The position numbers and the translations under genes were made by a program. The notes beneath the pieces are model-generated. The model had not been told where the DNA came from and ran no database searches. It saw only the letters and a list, made by a program, of their open reading frames with translations. A DNA stretch of 64,000 nt, taken from assembly GCA_910574455.1 (NCBI GenBank), contig CAJSYZ010000011.1:248001-312000 (forward strand), given 5' to 3'. Positions 11,606 to 24,019 of this stretch are shown here, one piece after another. The stretch's first letter is position 1. The number at the start of each line of letters is the position of its first letter. This DNA comes from Trichaptum fuscoviolaceum. Its lineage: Eukaryota > Basidiomycota > Agaricomycetes > Hymenochaetales > Trichaptaceae.

Positions 11606-14246
11606 ATGTCAGGCAATAACAGCGACGACTCTGTTGACAAAGACTCGAGCACAGATCGAAACGATTGGCAGACAAAATGCGCACTGGCAGGCGAATTGCG
11701 AAGTCAGACATGGCAATTTCCTGATGACATCTTTCTCAAGCGCATCATTTCACCCAGGAAACAAACGTGCCCCGATTCACTTACGCCTGAAAGCTTCGAC
11801 TACGATGTTACTCTTCCGCTGTTCATGGAGTCCTTCAAGACCGCATGCGCGGATCCTCGATTTACATCTGTCGAGGCCATACCCACTAGTGGCGAAAAAG
11901 GCACCTATCGTCCGCTAGCTAGACTTCTCAATCGGTGCATGTCTGCAGGATTGGACGCTTTGAATCGACACGCTCCGGATCGTAAACAATCGCTCTTTAA
12001 GAACCTGGTCTTTTACGAGTACGATGCAGAGACGGGAGACTGCACCGAAGGTTCTGCTGGAGAACTGAAGCCCGACATCATTGGGGTATCTCGGGAGGAT
12101 GAGGCCTGCACGGAGGACAGAAAGGCTACGAAGAAACTAGATGCAACTGCGTACTGGGGCGCTGTGCCAAATGAGAAAATCGGGCATCACATTGAACTCG
12201 TGTGCGAGGTCAAGGAGAAGTGGAGAGAAATGGTCGACCAACTTGCGACATACGCGCGGAGCCAGTTCAAGGCGTGTCCGTCCCGGACTTTTGTTCTGAC
12301 ATTGGCCTACAACCACGAAAAGAGCATAGCACGCTTCATAGCCTTCCATCGGTCCGGACTCACTGCCAGCGAGGAGTTCAAGTTAAACGAAGCAAGCGGA
12401 GAGAAGACACTGCTTCGCTATATCATGGGCATCCTTCTCTGGACAGAACCTCAGCACGCCGGATTTCCTCAATGTATTACCGACGATCGCATCTACTTAC
12501 CAGGAACACATGGTAAAGGTATCGTTCTGAAGAAGCAAGCCACCAGATATCACTATGTCTGCGTACGAGGCCGTGCAACGCACGTATGGGAGGTGCTTCC
12601 GGAAACGGCACCGTTAGACAGCCCTGCAAGTTCCACCGTCCCGCCATCGAGTGAGGGAACCACCAAGATAAGGATACCGGCGTATAATACCACGATGGCT
12701 TCGAAACGAAAGCAAAACCAGGCCGGCCTCTCACGGACTATTGACGAGCAAAATAAGAGACTACGATCTGAGCAAAAGTCAGGACCAACGAAGATCCCTA
12801 CTTCAGAACCACCTCCGTCAGGACAATCGGCTCACAGCAAAATCAAAGGCGCTAAGCAGACCTCCATCCTTCCCTTCTACGGATACGAACTTGATCAGAC
12901 GGGCAGCTACTCTGACGGCATTGAACTAGTCAACGACGGCAAAGACAACGGTGAACGTCAGATGAAGATATCGTGGCAGCCAAGTGCTCATGCCCTCGCA
13001 GAAAGTAGGCTGTTAGAGAAAGCTAAGGGTCAATTTGGGATCGTAGACATCGATGGTCAGATTGTCGTTCAATATGCCAACGGTGAAGTACAATCGACGG
13101 AACTTCTAACTCCAACGAACGAGGAGTTTAAGAAAGATCCCAAGCACTTTTTCTGGGATATCCATTCAATGGGAGCTCCGCCGGAAGTCGAACGCCGGGT
13201 TCAGGTACTGCTGGTCATGAAGACCAAAGGAAGTTCCCTGCTGAGCTGCAAATCCACGTATGAGTTTTTCATGTGCATTAAGCACGCACTGATTGGTAAG
13301 CCTGACATACTGTACACGATGTGCAATTCATTCAACTTACACTGTCAAAGGGTGGCTCAATCTCTTTTTGAATGGTTGTCTTCACAAGGACATCAGTATT
13401 GGGAACTTAATGAAGAACGATAGCGCGAATGGCAAGGTTCCATTAGAGTTTACGTTTCCCAGTGACTTTCAGAAGGTTCTGGATGAGCTCGAAAAGCGCA
13501 AAGGACACCTATCTGGCGAGGATAAAAGGCTCTGGGAAGAAATGCAGGGTGCTAAGGACGCTATCAAGGAGCTATTGAAGAACGAGATTTCCTCCGTTAG
13601 CTCTTGTGCGGCTTTCGTTGCCGATGCGGATCATGCACGATCAACTAACCTACTTTGGGAGGATGGCGAAAAGAGCTGGGAGGAACCTTCCGTAAGTTGC
13701 TCAACGATCGTCTCCGTTCAATTGCTGAGACTTTTGAAGGGCACAGAGCAGTTCATGTCTGGTAAAGTCATCTATTCCATCGGAGACAGAGGCGAAAAGT
13801 TTCTGCAGTCACCGGCGGATGACATCGAATCGTTCTTCCACGTCGCGATATGGGCAATATTCCACAACTACTACACAGTGGAAGATAAACTATCGCAGGA
13901 CGAGAAACAAATCAAATCCTTCCTACTCTCGAACAAATCAAGGTCATTCGGTCGGGATGGGTATTTGAATGCTAAACCGAATGATCTGTCATCACAGCTT
14001 GTGAAAGAAGCGCAGCCGGTTATGAAAGAGTGGCATAAGGAGTTGCCCGATCTTTTGTGGGAAATGCGAGTACACGCAAACATTGATGTGGTTCTCACAA
14101 ATTCTGCAGTCGATGCTCTGTGGCGGAGAAGCGTAGGATGGATACTTTGCGCACTGTCGGGGATCATTAAGATTGTGACGATTATCAATAGCCACCTAGG
14201 ACAATTAAAGACATGCCCGGATTTCGACAAGGGAAATCCGCAGTGA
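11606..14246 (+). CDS. FunK1 fungal-type protein kinase, copy 2
   Basis: Exons 11606-13295, 13351-13691 and 13740-14246 give 845 residues, with the same three-exon layout as copy 1. The N-terminal domain (GELKPDIIGVS, ELVCEVKEKW) is almost the same as in copy 1; the Ser/Thr/Lys-rich linker is the most diverged part. In the kinase part the catalytic loop reads CLHKDISIGN (H575, K576, D577), so the HRD Arg is Lys, and the DFG-like site reads VADADHARS instead of VTDVDLGVS. The ADDIESFFHVAIW signature is kept. The changes at two catalytic motifs, together with a full open frame and canonical introns, suggest an altered-activity or regulatory kinase rather than a dead gene. The last 230 coding bases are nearly identical to copy 1. 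Confidence 0.88.
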
Positions 14247-15033
14247 CTTAATCGAGTAAACCAAAGTTGTCTTTAGTATCGGTGAATGTTTTGTATAGCA
14301 CGTTTTCGTTTTAATGTAACAAGTGGATTCAATAAGATAATAAATCGTTTTTATGAAATTGGCAGTGTGTGGAAAGGTCCAAGTGAATCGTGTTTTCTAG
14401 TTGTTCTTTGAATAGCTCTAGAGAATCTTTATGCGCCACGCCTTTGACCAGTACTCGGCCTTTCAACTACAAGGCCTCTGGTGAAGTTTAGTAAGAGACG
14501 AAGTTTGAGTTCGAAGCTTTTTCTGTTGAGTATTCGTGGTACGCATGACATATTGACCTCACGGGGCTGACTCGGAGTCAGCTACTAGAACACAGCTTGA
14601 GTCCGAGACTCCGAGTCCACGACTCGAATAGCGCCAAAGCTGAGCACTGAGTGCAACGTTGTCTCCTCTCACCTCTTACAAACACTCACTTACGCAAGTT
14701 CCGAGACCGAGTCGAGGTACAGCAGGTTTTCCGGTCCCGAGCGTCGCAGGGACCTGTGATCCATATTAAAGCAAGATACACAGCTTACGGAAACGAATCC
14801 AAAACAAATGCATACTCTGTACAGTACGACACGTGTATCATATACGTATACATATACATGTACATGATTCATCCAAGAGAAAGCCCGGGCCCCTCATATG
14901 TATCTCCCCGTGCCAAATGTACCATCATCATGCATCGCTGCCGCAGACACTCAAGTCATCAGAGTAGATGGCGCACTGGCTTGCTCGCTACTGGCCACGG
15001 TGCGAGGATGCGGATGGTGGTCTGGACTCGCTA
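14247..15033. other. Intergenic, nothing recognised
   Basis: Begins with the duplicated FunK1 3' untranslated region. Around 14560-14630 are short repeats of GACTCGGAGT type. No gene is supported. Confidence 0.5.
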
Positions 15034-17708
15034 CTACCGCGAAGGCGTGGGCAGTACAGGCGGTATGAACCGATCAATGTGGGCCGCGACGAACTCGGCG
15101 AGCGTCTTGCGCACGGGGTTGAGCGCCTCCGTGAGCGCGAAGTCGCGCCCCGGGTTCCCGGCGTGTTTGTAGAACGACTCTGTGAATGCAAGTTCGAAGG
15201 CGAGGCAGTTAGTTAGGTGATACATAGTAGGTTGATTGGGTGTGAGGAACTTGCGGAAGATGGTGGAACTTGGGATGGGACAAACTCACCCATACTTAGT
15301 CATGCACACACACAAGAACGCACAAAAAGGAAAAGAAAAGAGAGCACATCAGCCACCCTTACCCTCAACCTTCGATCCCGGAAGGAAAAGGGAATCAAAC
15401 GCACTTGGTCCACAGCTCCCACACGCCGGTCCCCTTCACACTCTTCGCATCCACATCTTCGTCTTCCATCAGGTCTCTCTGCTCCTCCTCATGCCGCCAG
15501 TGTACTGCATCCCACTCCGCCTTCGCGCGCGCACCCGCGGCCTCGAAGCCCGCGCGGGTGACTTCGCATAGCTCAATTTCTATTTCTATCTTGTTGTCGG
15601 CATCTACGTCCAAGGCGGTCGAGGAGGTCGAGGCTCCCAGGGAGCCCAGAGCGCTCAGGGAGGCGGAGACAGCGGCGACGACGTCGCGAGGGGTGAATAC
15701 GGAGGAGATAGGGCGGATTGAGGTATCTGGATGCAGAGATGAGAGACACATACATACGTAAGGTCAGGTGATACGAGATATTGCTATTGTGAGTACTCAC
15801 TGAGCCACTTGTGTGGGTTCTTGAACGCCTCGAGCGCGTAGATGCCTGTGGGAGGGAGGGGAGGTATTTGTATTAGAAATAGAAGTAGAAATAGAAATAG
15901 AAAGAGGAAGAAGTCGTGCAAACGATAGGATGAGCGGAGAGCGGAGACGTACCGATCTCAGTGACGCTGAACCCCCCAATCGGACCGTCGGACTGGAGGA
16001 GCGGCCAGTCTGCTATCAGTCGCCTCTTCGTCTTTGCCTTTCCCTTCTTGACTCCGTGCCCGTGGTCGGGCTCGCAATAGACTTCACCACCTAGGCCTGT
16101 GCGCAGATCGTGTTTCAGATCAAAGTCCAGCACAGCCGTCCGAGGTGTCAGCGACGCGTCGATGGGTTTGACAAGTACCGACAGCTCCCCGGCTTCAGAA
16201 GGCGAGACAGCGACAGAGTCAGAGTCAGACCCTGCCAGGGTATGAGAGGGTTCATGGCCATTGAGTGTATCATCGCTCGCCACCGATGTGCAGGAGCCGG
16301 ACTCGGTTGCGTCCGAATCCGGGTGCTCCGTGTCCAGCCCTGGGTCTGAAAATGGGTCTGTCTCATTCGTGAGACGTGTCCCCTGGCAGCTCGAGGAGAG
16401 TTGGGAAGCAGGCTTGGGTTGCTTCGACTCGGAGACAGACTCAGACACAGACTCGAATGTCTCAGTCGCCCACCTGAGCTGGAAGAACGGCAGAGTGAGG
16501 AAGTTCTCGAAGTAGAAGACTGTGTATAGGCTGGAGACGCCGTAAAGCCAAAGCACAGACCCGGGTCACGAGGCACGTGAAGAAAAAGAAAGAGAGTCAG
16601 TGGTTAAATTATACGGAGTAACGAAAGTTCAAGGTCATGGTCTAGATAAAGGGGAGAAGTGCATCTCTTTTAAGCCAGATATGGAGAGAAACCCACAGAA
16701 GTATATGAAGGGATGGCAGGCAAATATAAAACCAAAGATGTAAGCGAAAAAAGCTAAGGACTCACGAAGTGTACGGCACCCCACTTTGCACCAAATAATC
16801 GTTCACAGCGGCCTTCGAGTTCCAGTGTGGCGCACACGGGTCCCTGGTGTATTCCATCGTGCTAGGAAAAGCATAATTTAGCGCGTCTGAAGGTGAGTCA
16901 AAGGGGAGTATGGAAAGACAATGTGAGCCGGGAGTAGGGGTTTGACCAAATATCAAGCTGAGTTAAATAGGGAGAGCACCTTGAGCGCTTTTATTTGATC
17001 GCCCGAACACCCTTTCCACTTTGTCTACGATGAAAAGTAGACCAGTAGATGAAGAAAGGAGAATGCGAGGTAGAATTTATCAAGAATAAAGACACTCACG
17101 ACCAGATGAAATGCCGCACGCCCGCCGTGCGCGCGGCGTCTACCAGCGTCTTGCCCTGCGCGGTCTCGTGCGCCTCGTTCAGGAGTTCCCAATCTGCAAT
17201 TATTTCGGAGATGATGTCAGAAGATAAGCGGGACCGAGTAAGCTAGTATCAGGAACAGGACGGGGAGGAAAGTGGATTGCGATAGGATGGGATGAAGGGA
17301 GGAACAGAAGCAAGGCAGTTATATAGCACTGCAGAAAATAATCAGGGACGCACAATTTGTGACGGCGAACACACCCCACGCGCCATCGAATGCGCGCACC
17401 ATACTCTCCGCGTCGTCGTAATTCCCGTACACGAGCTCGCACCCGAGAGACGCGAGTTCTGTCACGACATCCAATTGCGAGTCAAGACGCGAGGAGAGCG
17501 AAAGTCAGCTTAAGGAGCAAAACTCAAGTATGTGAAGGAAGGGCTGAGACGCACCGAGAGCCTTGGGCGCAGTAAGGCCACGCACGACGCAACGCACGCG
17601 ATAGCCGCCGTCCCGAATGAGGTGGCGCGCGACGCTCCCGCCCTGTGCGCCAGTACCGCCTGTGACGGCGATGAGCAGTCTTGAGGATTGGATAGGAGAA
17701 GGGTCCAT
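15034..17708 (-). CDS. NmrA-like NAD(P)-binding protein with acidic insert
   Basis: Atypical short-chain reductase of the NmrA/HSCARG type, which senses or uses NAD(P) and may act in redox-linked regulation. Eight exons fit: 17708-17555, 17458-17354, 17193-17100, 16861-16766, 16530-15953, 15845-15801, 15726-15401 and 15177-15034, about 513 residues. The dinucleotide-binding motif is VTGGTGAQGGSVARHL near residue 15. Family blocks ELASLGCELVYGNYDD, GVFAVTN, KTLVDAARTAGVRHFIWS and YFENFL follow. Family members are usually about 300 residues; the excess is an insert rich in Ser, Asp and Glu (about residues 170-270) plus a long C-terminal part (TPRDVVAAV...). The exon 7 donor is uncertain: the stronger GTGCGT site three bases upstream breaks the frame, so GTTTGA was used. 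A TATA-like run lies just upstream at 17750-17758. Confidence 0.82.
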
Positions 17709-17749
17709 TGTCCCTATTGGTTTTCCAACTTGCTTTGGAGACTACTTGC

Positions 17750-17758
17750 TTTATATAT
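17750..17758 (-). promoter_or_regulatory. TATA box of the NmrA-like gene
   Basis: A TATATATA run on the minus strand sits about 45 bases before the start codon at 17708. Confidence 0.45.
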
Positions 17759-17799
17759 ATGAAAGCCACAGCGCGAAGGTTGATCATTCGTTTAAGCTT

Positions 17800-20055
17800 T
17801 CCACGAGGCCGCTTCCTTCGTCTTCGTGCCGTTCGAAGTCAATAGCAGCCATACGGTTAATCAGCGCAAGTCGGCAACGAAGGCGTCAAAAGGAGTGCTT
17901 CAAAGCTTTGTACAGGATAGATGGCATGTGGGACTGTAGGGAACGTGCAAATAGCTGTCTACCGTTGACCTTCGAAGCTCAAGAACGACAGTACAAGAAG
18001 TGTACTTCTTCGGCAGATACCAGCGTCAGAGCAGTTAAGGACCCAGATTAGCGTTCGTTTTGGCTTTACAGGTGAGCAACGAGGCGATCGGCATAGCGAC
18101 CAAGTAATTCCTCGCGGCAATAGAAGGTCAGCTTGATAACTAAGTCATTATGGCATTCGTGTAGACTTTCCAAGCAGATAACAACGGCAGCCGCCAGTAT
18201 TCGTCGCAGGCGAATGCAGACAAGGACTCATGAGACAACCAGGGCTTGCCTCGATCCAGTTCACGAGTCAAAACATGCGGCTGTGGTAAGAAAGGCAATT
18301 TAGAACATGTGACAGGAAGAAAGCGTGGATTGCCAATAATCAGCACTTCGTATTCGTACGCATATAGCCTGTCGATATTGCGTGATTGCATCAATGATTT
18401 CAAGCGGTGACTTCCGTGTTCATGTTTAGAAGGTTAGCTCGAACAAGGAAGCGTGAAAGCAAATAATAATAATAATAAGTTTATAAGCTATCAAAAGTAA
18501 AGATAGTCGTCGTCGTTTAGAACTCACTTTAACCAACCAAATCATCCTCGAACCTTTCACGTTCACCTCCACTGTCAATCAGGCCCTCCTCTCCCTTCTA
18601 TCTCCCCCTATTCTGTCTTCTCATATACACACGAACTGCAGATATTCTAGATTTCAGCCATATCAGCCTCCACTAAAGGATAATTAATTGTCTAAATCGT
18701 CGCTCACCAGAACCTTGGCAACGCAAAATCCTCAATATCGGTCCGTCAGATCAGAAGAATGGATGTCTCGTAACGCGACCCTTCTTCATGCCCTTCTCTC
18801 ATTGCACGTATGACCCGTTCGCCAATCCTGAGCGAGGAGTGCATCAAGTGAGAGAGGCGAAGACACGCGAAACATTTGTTGCTAGAGCATGCGCGTGTTA
18901 TTGGGAAAGCGATATCAAAATCGGCCCAAGATCAAATTCATCCTCCTTCGTAGATAATAGCACCATTCGCCACTCTCACCATCAAAAACAATGGGGAGAA
19001 TGCCTTGGTATTCGATGCGAATGGTAGGCTCATTAGCGTTGTGTCTATTTCAATGCGCAGGGATAATAAGAAAGGAGTTGAGTAAACGCAAAAAGCGATA
19101 TACTGCTCTTGGTAGACTTTAAAGAAAGGAAGAAAGTCAAGAGGAATACGAGGAAAGAAGTGGAAAAAGAAATAGCGCGCAATAACCAATACGAGATTCT
19201 GTCAGCGAAGTCGGCTCCCACTGCAAGTCGCTCATAGACGCATCATCCAAGACAGCCGGGATCTCGATGACTTTCGTACCCAGTCGAACGTATTGGTAGT
19301 ATCACGCATACCTCTGGCAAGGCAAGACGACGTCGGAAAGGACGGGAGGAAAGTGATAAGGAAGTGAGTAAAAAATATGCTCACTGGCACGATCAGACCT
19401 ATCCTGATTCCTGACTCTCGAGCACCACCGCATCGCCGCGAAGGCACTGGCATTGAACACGCTTTCGAGTCGTCCAGGATATTCAGCCATTTTGGATTTG
19501 GGAGCAGTCTTACTTATCCTCCCGCATTCTGTGTTTCATCACGTTCAAAAAAGCCTTTCGGGATGAGAAGAGAGCGGATGGTCGCTGTCACTGGTTAGCC
19601 TGAGTCAGAGAGGGCGCCCCGAGGCTCGTGTCACCCTCATCATATCTGTCACAGATCACATGATTGTGATGCACAGCTATAGTCACGCATAATTTTATCC
19701 AACTTGAGTCTCTCTTCCACTCCATCAACCACATTTTTTTCGGATGTAACTTGTGCTCCTACTGGACAAGGGACTTCATAAATATCTCCAGGCGCATATT
19801 CAGGTTTGGATGCTAAGGGGATTGACCATTCTAGGCGGCCAGATGTCTTCTGGAGTAACATTGTCTGTCGTCATACACGTTGAAGCAGGTAATTCATATC
19901 TCAGCCATCTACTGTCCAAACTGAGGGGATCGTACAAGCGTGCGTGTGGCTTCCTATTGTCCTGAACTCCACGTTTTCGAGTGTGGATAGCAGCGGTTTA
20001 ACCACAACATAAGTTATGCACTCTGGCGCCACCACATAACCACAACCGACTCCGG
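17800..20055. other. Intergenic; possible decayed minus-strand gene at 18930-19490
   Basis: A short AAT microsatellite lies at 18461-18478. On the minus strand, stretches around 19490-19390 (MAEYPGRLESVFN...), 19280-19200 (KVIEIPAVLDDASMSDLQW) and 19040-18950 look coding, but I could not join them with sound splice sites and recognise no family. They may be a relic or a lineage-specific gene. Confidence 0.35.
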
Positions 20056-20063
20056 GTTTAAAA
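20056..20063 (+). promoter_or_regulatory. TATA-like element of the small gene at 20160
   Basis: TTTAAAAG lies about 100 bases before the ATG at 20160. Confidence 0.35.
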
Positions 20064-20159
20064 GGGCCTCAAGTGAGGCAGAAACTGCTCTTACCTATCT
20101 CCACCCCACCGCATCTACAGCACAAAAAGTTCATCTCATACCTTTAGTCGCCACTTATA

Positions 20160-20645
20160 ATGCAGCATCCGCAAGCACCACAAACAATCAAACAGAGGAT
20201 GTCAGACTCGACCTCGAAGTACAAGCGTGCCTCTGTCGCGAAGTATCCGGAGCCTAAGCCATTGAGCAAGACCGATCTCGCAGCGTTGCGTGTCTCAATA
20301 CGGCGGGAGCTGGAGAAGCGGTACGCTGGATGCATCATGCTCATCAAAGACCCGAACTTTCTTTATATTCTTGGGGTAAGCTCTGACCAGCAGTATACTC
20401 TCATGAGTCTCCACTAATTTATTGACTTATTGCAGGCGAACGTCGCTTTGGAGCCGAGCTTCATACTAAAAGAAGACTTGCTCAAAGTATTTGGCCAGGA
20501 GATTTTGCTTGCCCTAGGCCGTGCGAGGATCTTCTACCAAATGGGAGAGACGTGGAATGTAGAAAGGCTCACGGAAGAGTATATCTCACTGAAGAGCCGA
20601 AGCCGAGATGGATTCCCTGCTTGGTGCACCATAATCAGCAAGTGA
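20160..20645 (+). CDS. Small hypothetical protein, 141 residues
   Basis: Two exons, 20160-20375 and 20436-20645, joined by a 60-bp GTAAGC...GCAG intron in phase 0. Both exons are fully open, and the splice restores one frame ending at TGA. The product is basic at its N-terminus (KYKRASVAKYPEPKPLSK) with a more hydrophobic second half (SFILKEDLLKVFGQEILLAL). No signal peptide, membrane segment or known domain is seen. A second in-frame Met lies at codon 14 and could be the true start. I do not recognise the family. Confidence 0.6.
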
Positions 20646-22046
20646 ATGATCTTTGTTTATCCCAAAAATGTTATCTTCGTCGTGTCTTCCGCCTCAGGCT
20701 GAGACTCTACACCGGTTCGCCGAGACTTATGTACAGTGTATATATATGTATGGATTATACAATGTACTTAATACCATGACAAACTGCTCACTGACCCATG
20801 GGTCTGCGTATCTGGCCCTAGCCTGTATCTCTATGTTATAATCCGAAGCTGTTGTATTCTTCTAAATGTAACAATGCTCGATGAAGGGTGGACTGCACTT
20901 ATTTCTATATTTAGCACAGGTTCGAGTTCAACTTGAATTCGGCGCTGCGGCGACCGAGTTGACTCCTCTACTTCCGCCATCAGCGTCCTTCAAAGTGAAA
21001 GCCTATCATGCAAAAATACGAATGCTCAACGGATCGTATCAATTAGCTCCGAATCGCCTCTACATAAATCTTCAAATATCTGTCGGAGTTTAATGACATA
21101 ATAAACTGGCTTGTTTCCAGGATTCAGCCCGGTGGGAGACTGAAATGACTCAAGGTCGCGTTTACCAATGTGCGTCCTTTGTAGTTTCCATGTTTCACAG
21201 ACTTTAGTAGCTTTTCGCATCTAGCGAAGCGAATTAAAATATGCCAGAAACAAAAAGCTAAAGACATTGCTGCCTTTCTTCTTTCGGGCATTCGATTCAG
21301 CGACATATACTATATCTCTTTTCACAACGGTTTCTTTCTATTTACTTCACATACCTCTTACACGTCTCACCTCAACCTTGTTATATCTTGTCCAGTATTT
21401 TCAGACCCACGTCATTCAACTTCTAAGGCCTCGTCGCGGATTCAATATGTGCACCCTCAGGTCCCCGCTGGCACAGCCGACGAGCTACATAATACAATCA
21501 AACCACACGCAACCGCCTCGTGTCCTCCCTACCTTGTCCAGCTCGACCATCCAATCGCCGTCTGCATGGCCCATAATCAGCTCACGGTGAACACAACACT
21601 CTGGCCGTGTCTCGTCACTGCCCATCCTCGGCCTAGTCCCGCTTGGACATGCTTCTTGTACCCAAGGGTCCTCACCCTCGACGAGCAATCACCATGCTGG
21701 TGATAATAGCGCGTAGTTCTCCTTAGCAGGGAGACGCGTCCATGGTCAATGCGCGTGTATGGGAGGGTAGAAAAGCAGCGATGGAGGGACGGAGGAGGTA
21801 GCAGAGACAGAGGCGAGTTGGAGGACAGATTGACCAGTTCGACATCGCCTACAGATCAGCTTGATCGTCTTCCCTGGTACTTGAACTTCACCCATCTATC
21901 GCTCGATTCTACAGCCCGAGACGCTACACGATGCCACGCTGCCGCAATACGCGTCCGGCGAACGCAATGGGAAATTTTGATGGTGAGTCGCGTCAACAAT
22001 GCCTATTTGCGTCTGTGGGTCCTCACCTCCTCCGTCTTAGACTTCA
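20646..22046. other. Intergenic / HMG gene leader, nothing recognised
   Basis: Contains short open frames only. The last few hundred bases probably carry the HMG-box gene's promoter and perhaps a first non-coding exon: a possible splice pair is GTGAGTCGCG at 21981 with an AG near 22040. Confidence 0.4.
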
Positions 22047-23194
22047 ATGGCGGTGCTGGACAGCACGTTGCAAAGGGCTGCACCGAAAAGCACAGAGCAT
22101 CAAAGTACGCCTCCCTCTTCCTACACTCTACCCTCATCTCTAACACCTTCCTCGACGCACTAGCGCATTTCATGCTACCCGTCATCCATGGCCTACTCCT
22201 TCGCCCTCTCCACCGCCCGCCGATAGCGAAAACCAAAATCATGGCACGTCGCTCCTCCCATCCCTCGCAGACATCCCCATCGTGCAGCAGAAGCGCAAGC
22301 ACATCAGCAGCTCGTCCACCGGGCGCGACCCCGCACACATCCCGCGCCCGCGCAACGCGTTCATCCTCTACCGCTCCTCCGTCGCCGCTGCGTCGAAAAC
22401 GCAAACACAGTCCCACGCCCGGCCGTGCACGGCGCAGCAGGATGTGCTTTCTCGCGAAGCGGGCCGCATGTGGCGCGCGGAAAGCGAGGGCGTGCGCCGG
22501 CACTTCGAGCAGCTCGCGCAGGAGGAGAAACGTCGGCATGCACTGCTGTACCCCGAGTATCGCTATGCGCCGAAGAAGGTACCAGTGAGCGGATTGCTGA
22601 CCGCCTCCGTGCCAACGATGACGCGCGCTCGCGACGCGTCCTCGAGGAGCTTGGTATTGAGTGAGAGAGTTAGAGCTGCGCAACCTCCTGCGACTCCGCT
22701 GACTTTGGCTCGACCATCGACTAAGAAATCACGTCAAGAGCCGAAGGCAGTTGCGCTGCCAAGTCCACTTCCGTCCCCGACGACTGTTCGATCTCATGCC
22801 TTTCTGATTGAAGACGAATCCGATGCTGAGTTAGAGTACGAGGTTGAGGACTACGAGGAGGATGAAGACTTGCAGCCCTGGGACAGTCTCTTCGCTAATG
22901 TCATCCCCACTTCGACTCGTCAATCTCCAGTAAGCATCTGTCATTCACATCATCATGCTTTCATCTCCTGAACCATGAGTTGCTTCTCAGGCTCGCATTC
23001 CGGAGCTCTCACCCAACGTCACCGACGACTACATGGATGTCGACTATGCCTCCTACGGTGGTAGCGTATCTAACCTCGCTGCGGGCACCTTCTACACTCC
23101 CGTCCCTCGCATCGGCAACGAAGAGTCGAGCCACAGTCGAGCCGATAGTATGACACTGCGCATGGCTGGTTTGCATGTCAATGACCACTTGTAA
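22047..23194 (+). CDS. HMG-box DNA-binding protein
   Basis: Likely nuclear transcription regulator. One HMG box (MATA_HMG/SOX-like) is clear: HIPRPRNAFILYRSS, then QQDVLSREAGRMWRAES, VRRHFEQLAQEEKRRHALLY and PEYRYAPKK. After it come a Ser/Pro-rich region, an acidic patch (DESDAELEYEVEDYEEDEDL) and a last exon 22991-23194 (PELSPNVTDDYMDVDYASYGG) ending at TAA. The intron at 22930-22990 is clear. The 5' end is tentative: the box frame has no ATG after its upstream stop at 22141, so a first coding exon is needed. One fitting choice is ATG 22047 (MAVLDSTLQRAAPKS) spliced at about 22104 to 22271, a rather long intron. Mushroom mating-type loci use homeodomain and pheromone-receptor genes, so this is not claimed as a mating-type gene. 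Confidence 0.8.
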
Positions 23195-24019
23195 CTTCCT
23201 TCCGCCACTTAGTTCACTCATTCTTTTGTCGTCTCTTTGCTTTTTGTTTCTCTTCCTCTTCGGTTCTCCATCAGCTTCTTTTGTATCCTCGGTTCATCCC
23301 CTTCTTACTTCCTTTCGGTTTCCTCGTGCCTTCTGCAACTTCGTATCTCCTCTTATCTCTTGAGTTCCATGTCTCTTTCAGACTTCGATCTATCATGTAG
23401 CCTTGCCCTTCCTCTCCCCCCCTCTGTATGCATAGCACTGTACATACTGTACATATGTACAAATACTATTAGACATCATCATGCATTATCGTGCATTATC
23501 TAATTAGATACACTCTTACACCACGAATGCTGCGGACTTGAAGGACTTCAGAGCAAGGCACTCGCTAAGTCCAGCCTTACTGTATCTAAAGTTCAAAGAC
23601 AAATCCACAATCATTTTAAATTGATTCATATTCCAGAATTCGCAAATGCTATTCTATGATTCTGGCATGTGATGTGTACATTAAGTAATGAGCGAGTCTG
23701 CGTCCGCTATCTACTTTCCCTCTCCTGTCAAGACCGTGGGGAGGGTTGTGACTGGGAATGTGAGGACGAACCCAAGGAGCACGAGAAGCCAGAGAGGCGT
23801 GATTGCAGGTTCTGCCGTGGACGAGAGTCTGCGCGCGCCCATTGAGTGATCGTGTCCGACCCGGCCCCGGCCAGCGAGACCCCGCTCTGGCGCAAGGGAT
23901 AGAGTACGTCGGCCGTGCAGTGCCTTGGTGTACAGAGTCGAGCGCCGGCGGCCGGTCAGCAGGTTCAAGTACCTCCTCTCCCTCTCCCTCCCCCACTCGA
24001 GCATCTGCGAGGCAAAGGT

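Noticed and set aside
22047..23194. HMG-box gene as a mating-type locus
   Set aside because: Mushroom mating-type loci are defined by homeodomain or pheromone/receptor genes, and none is seen nearby.
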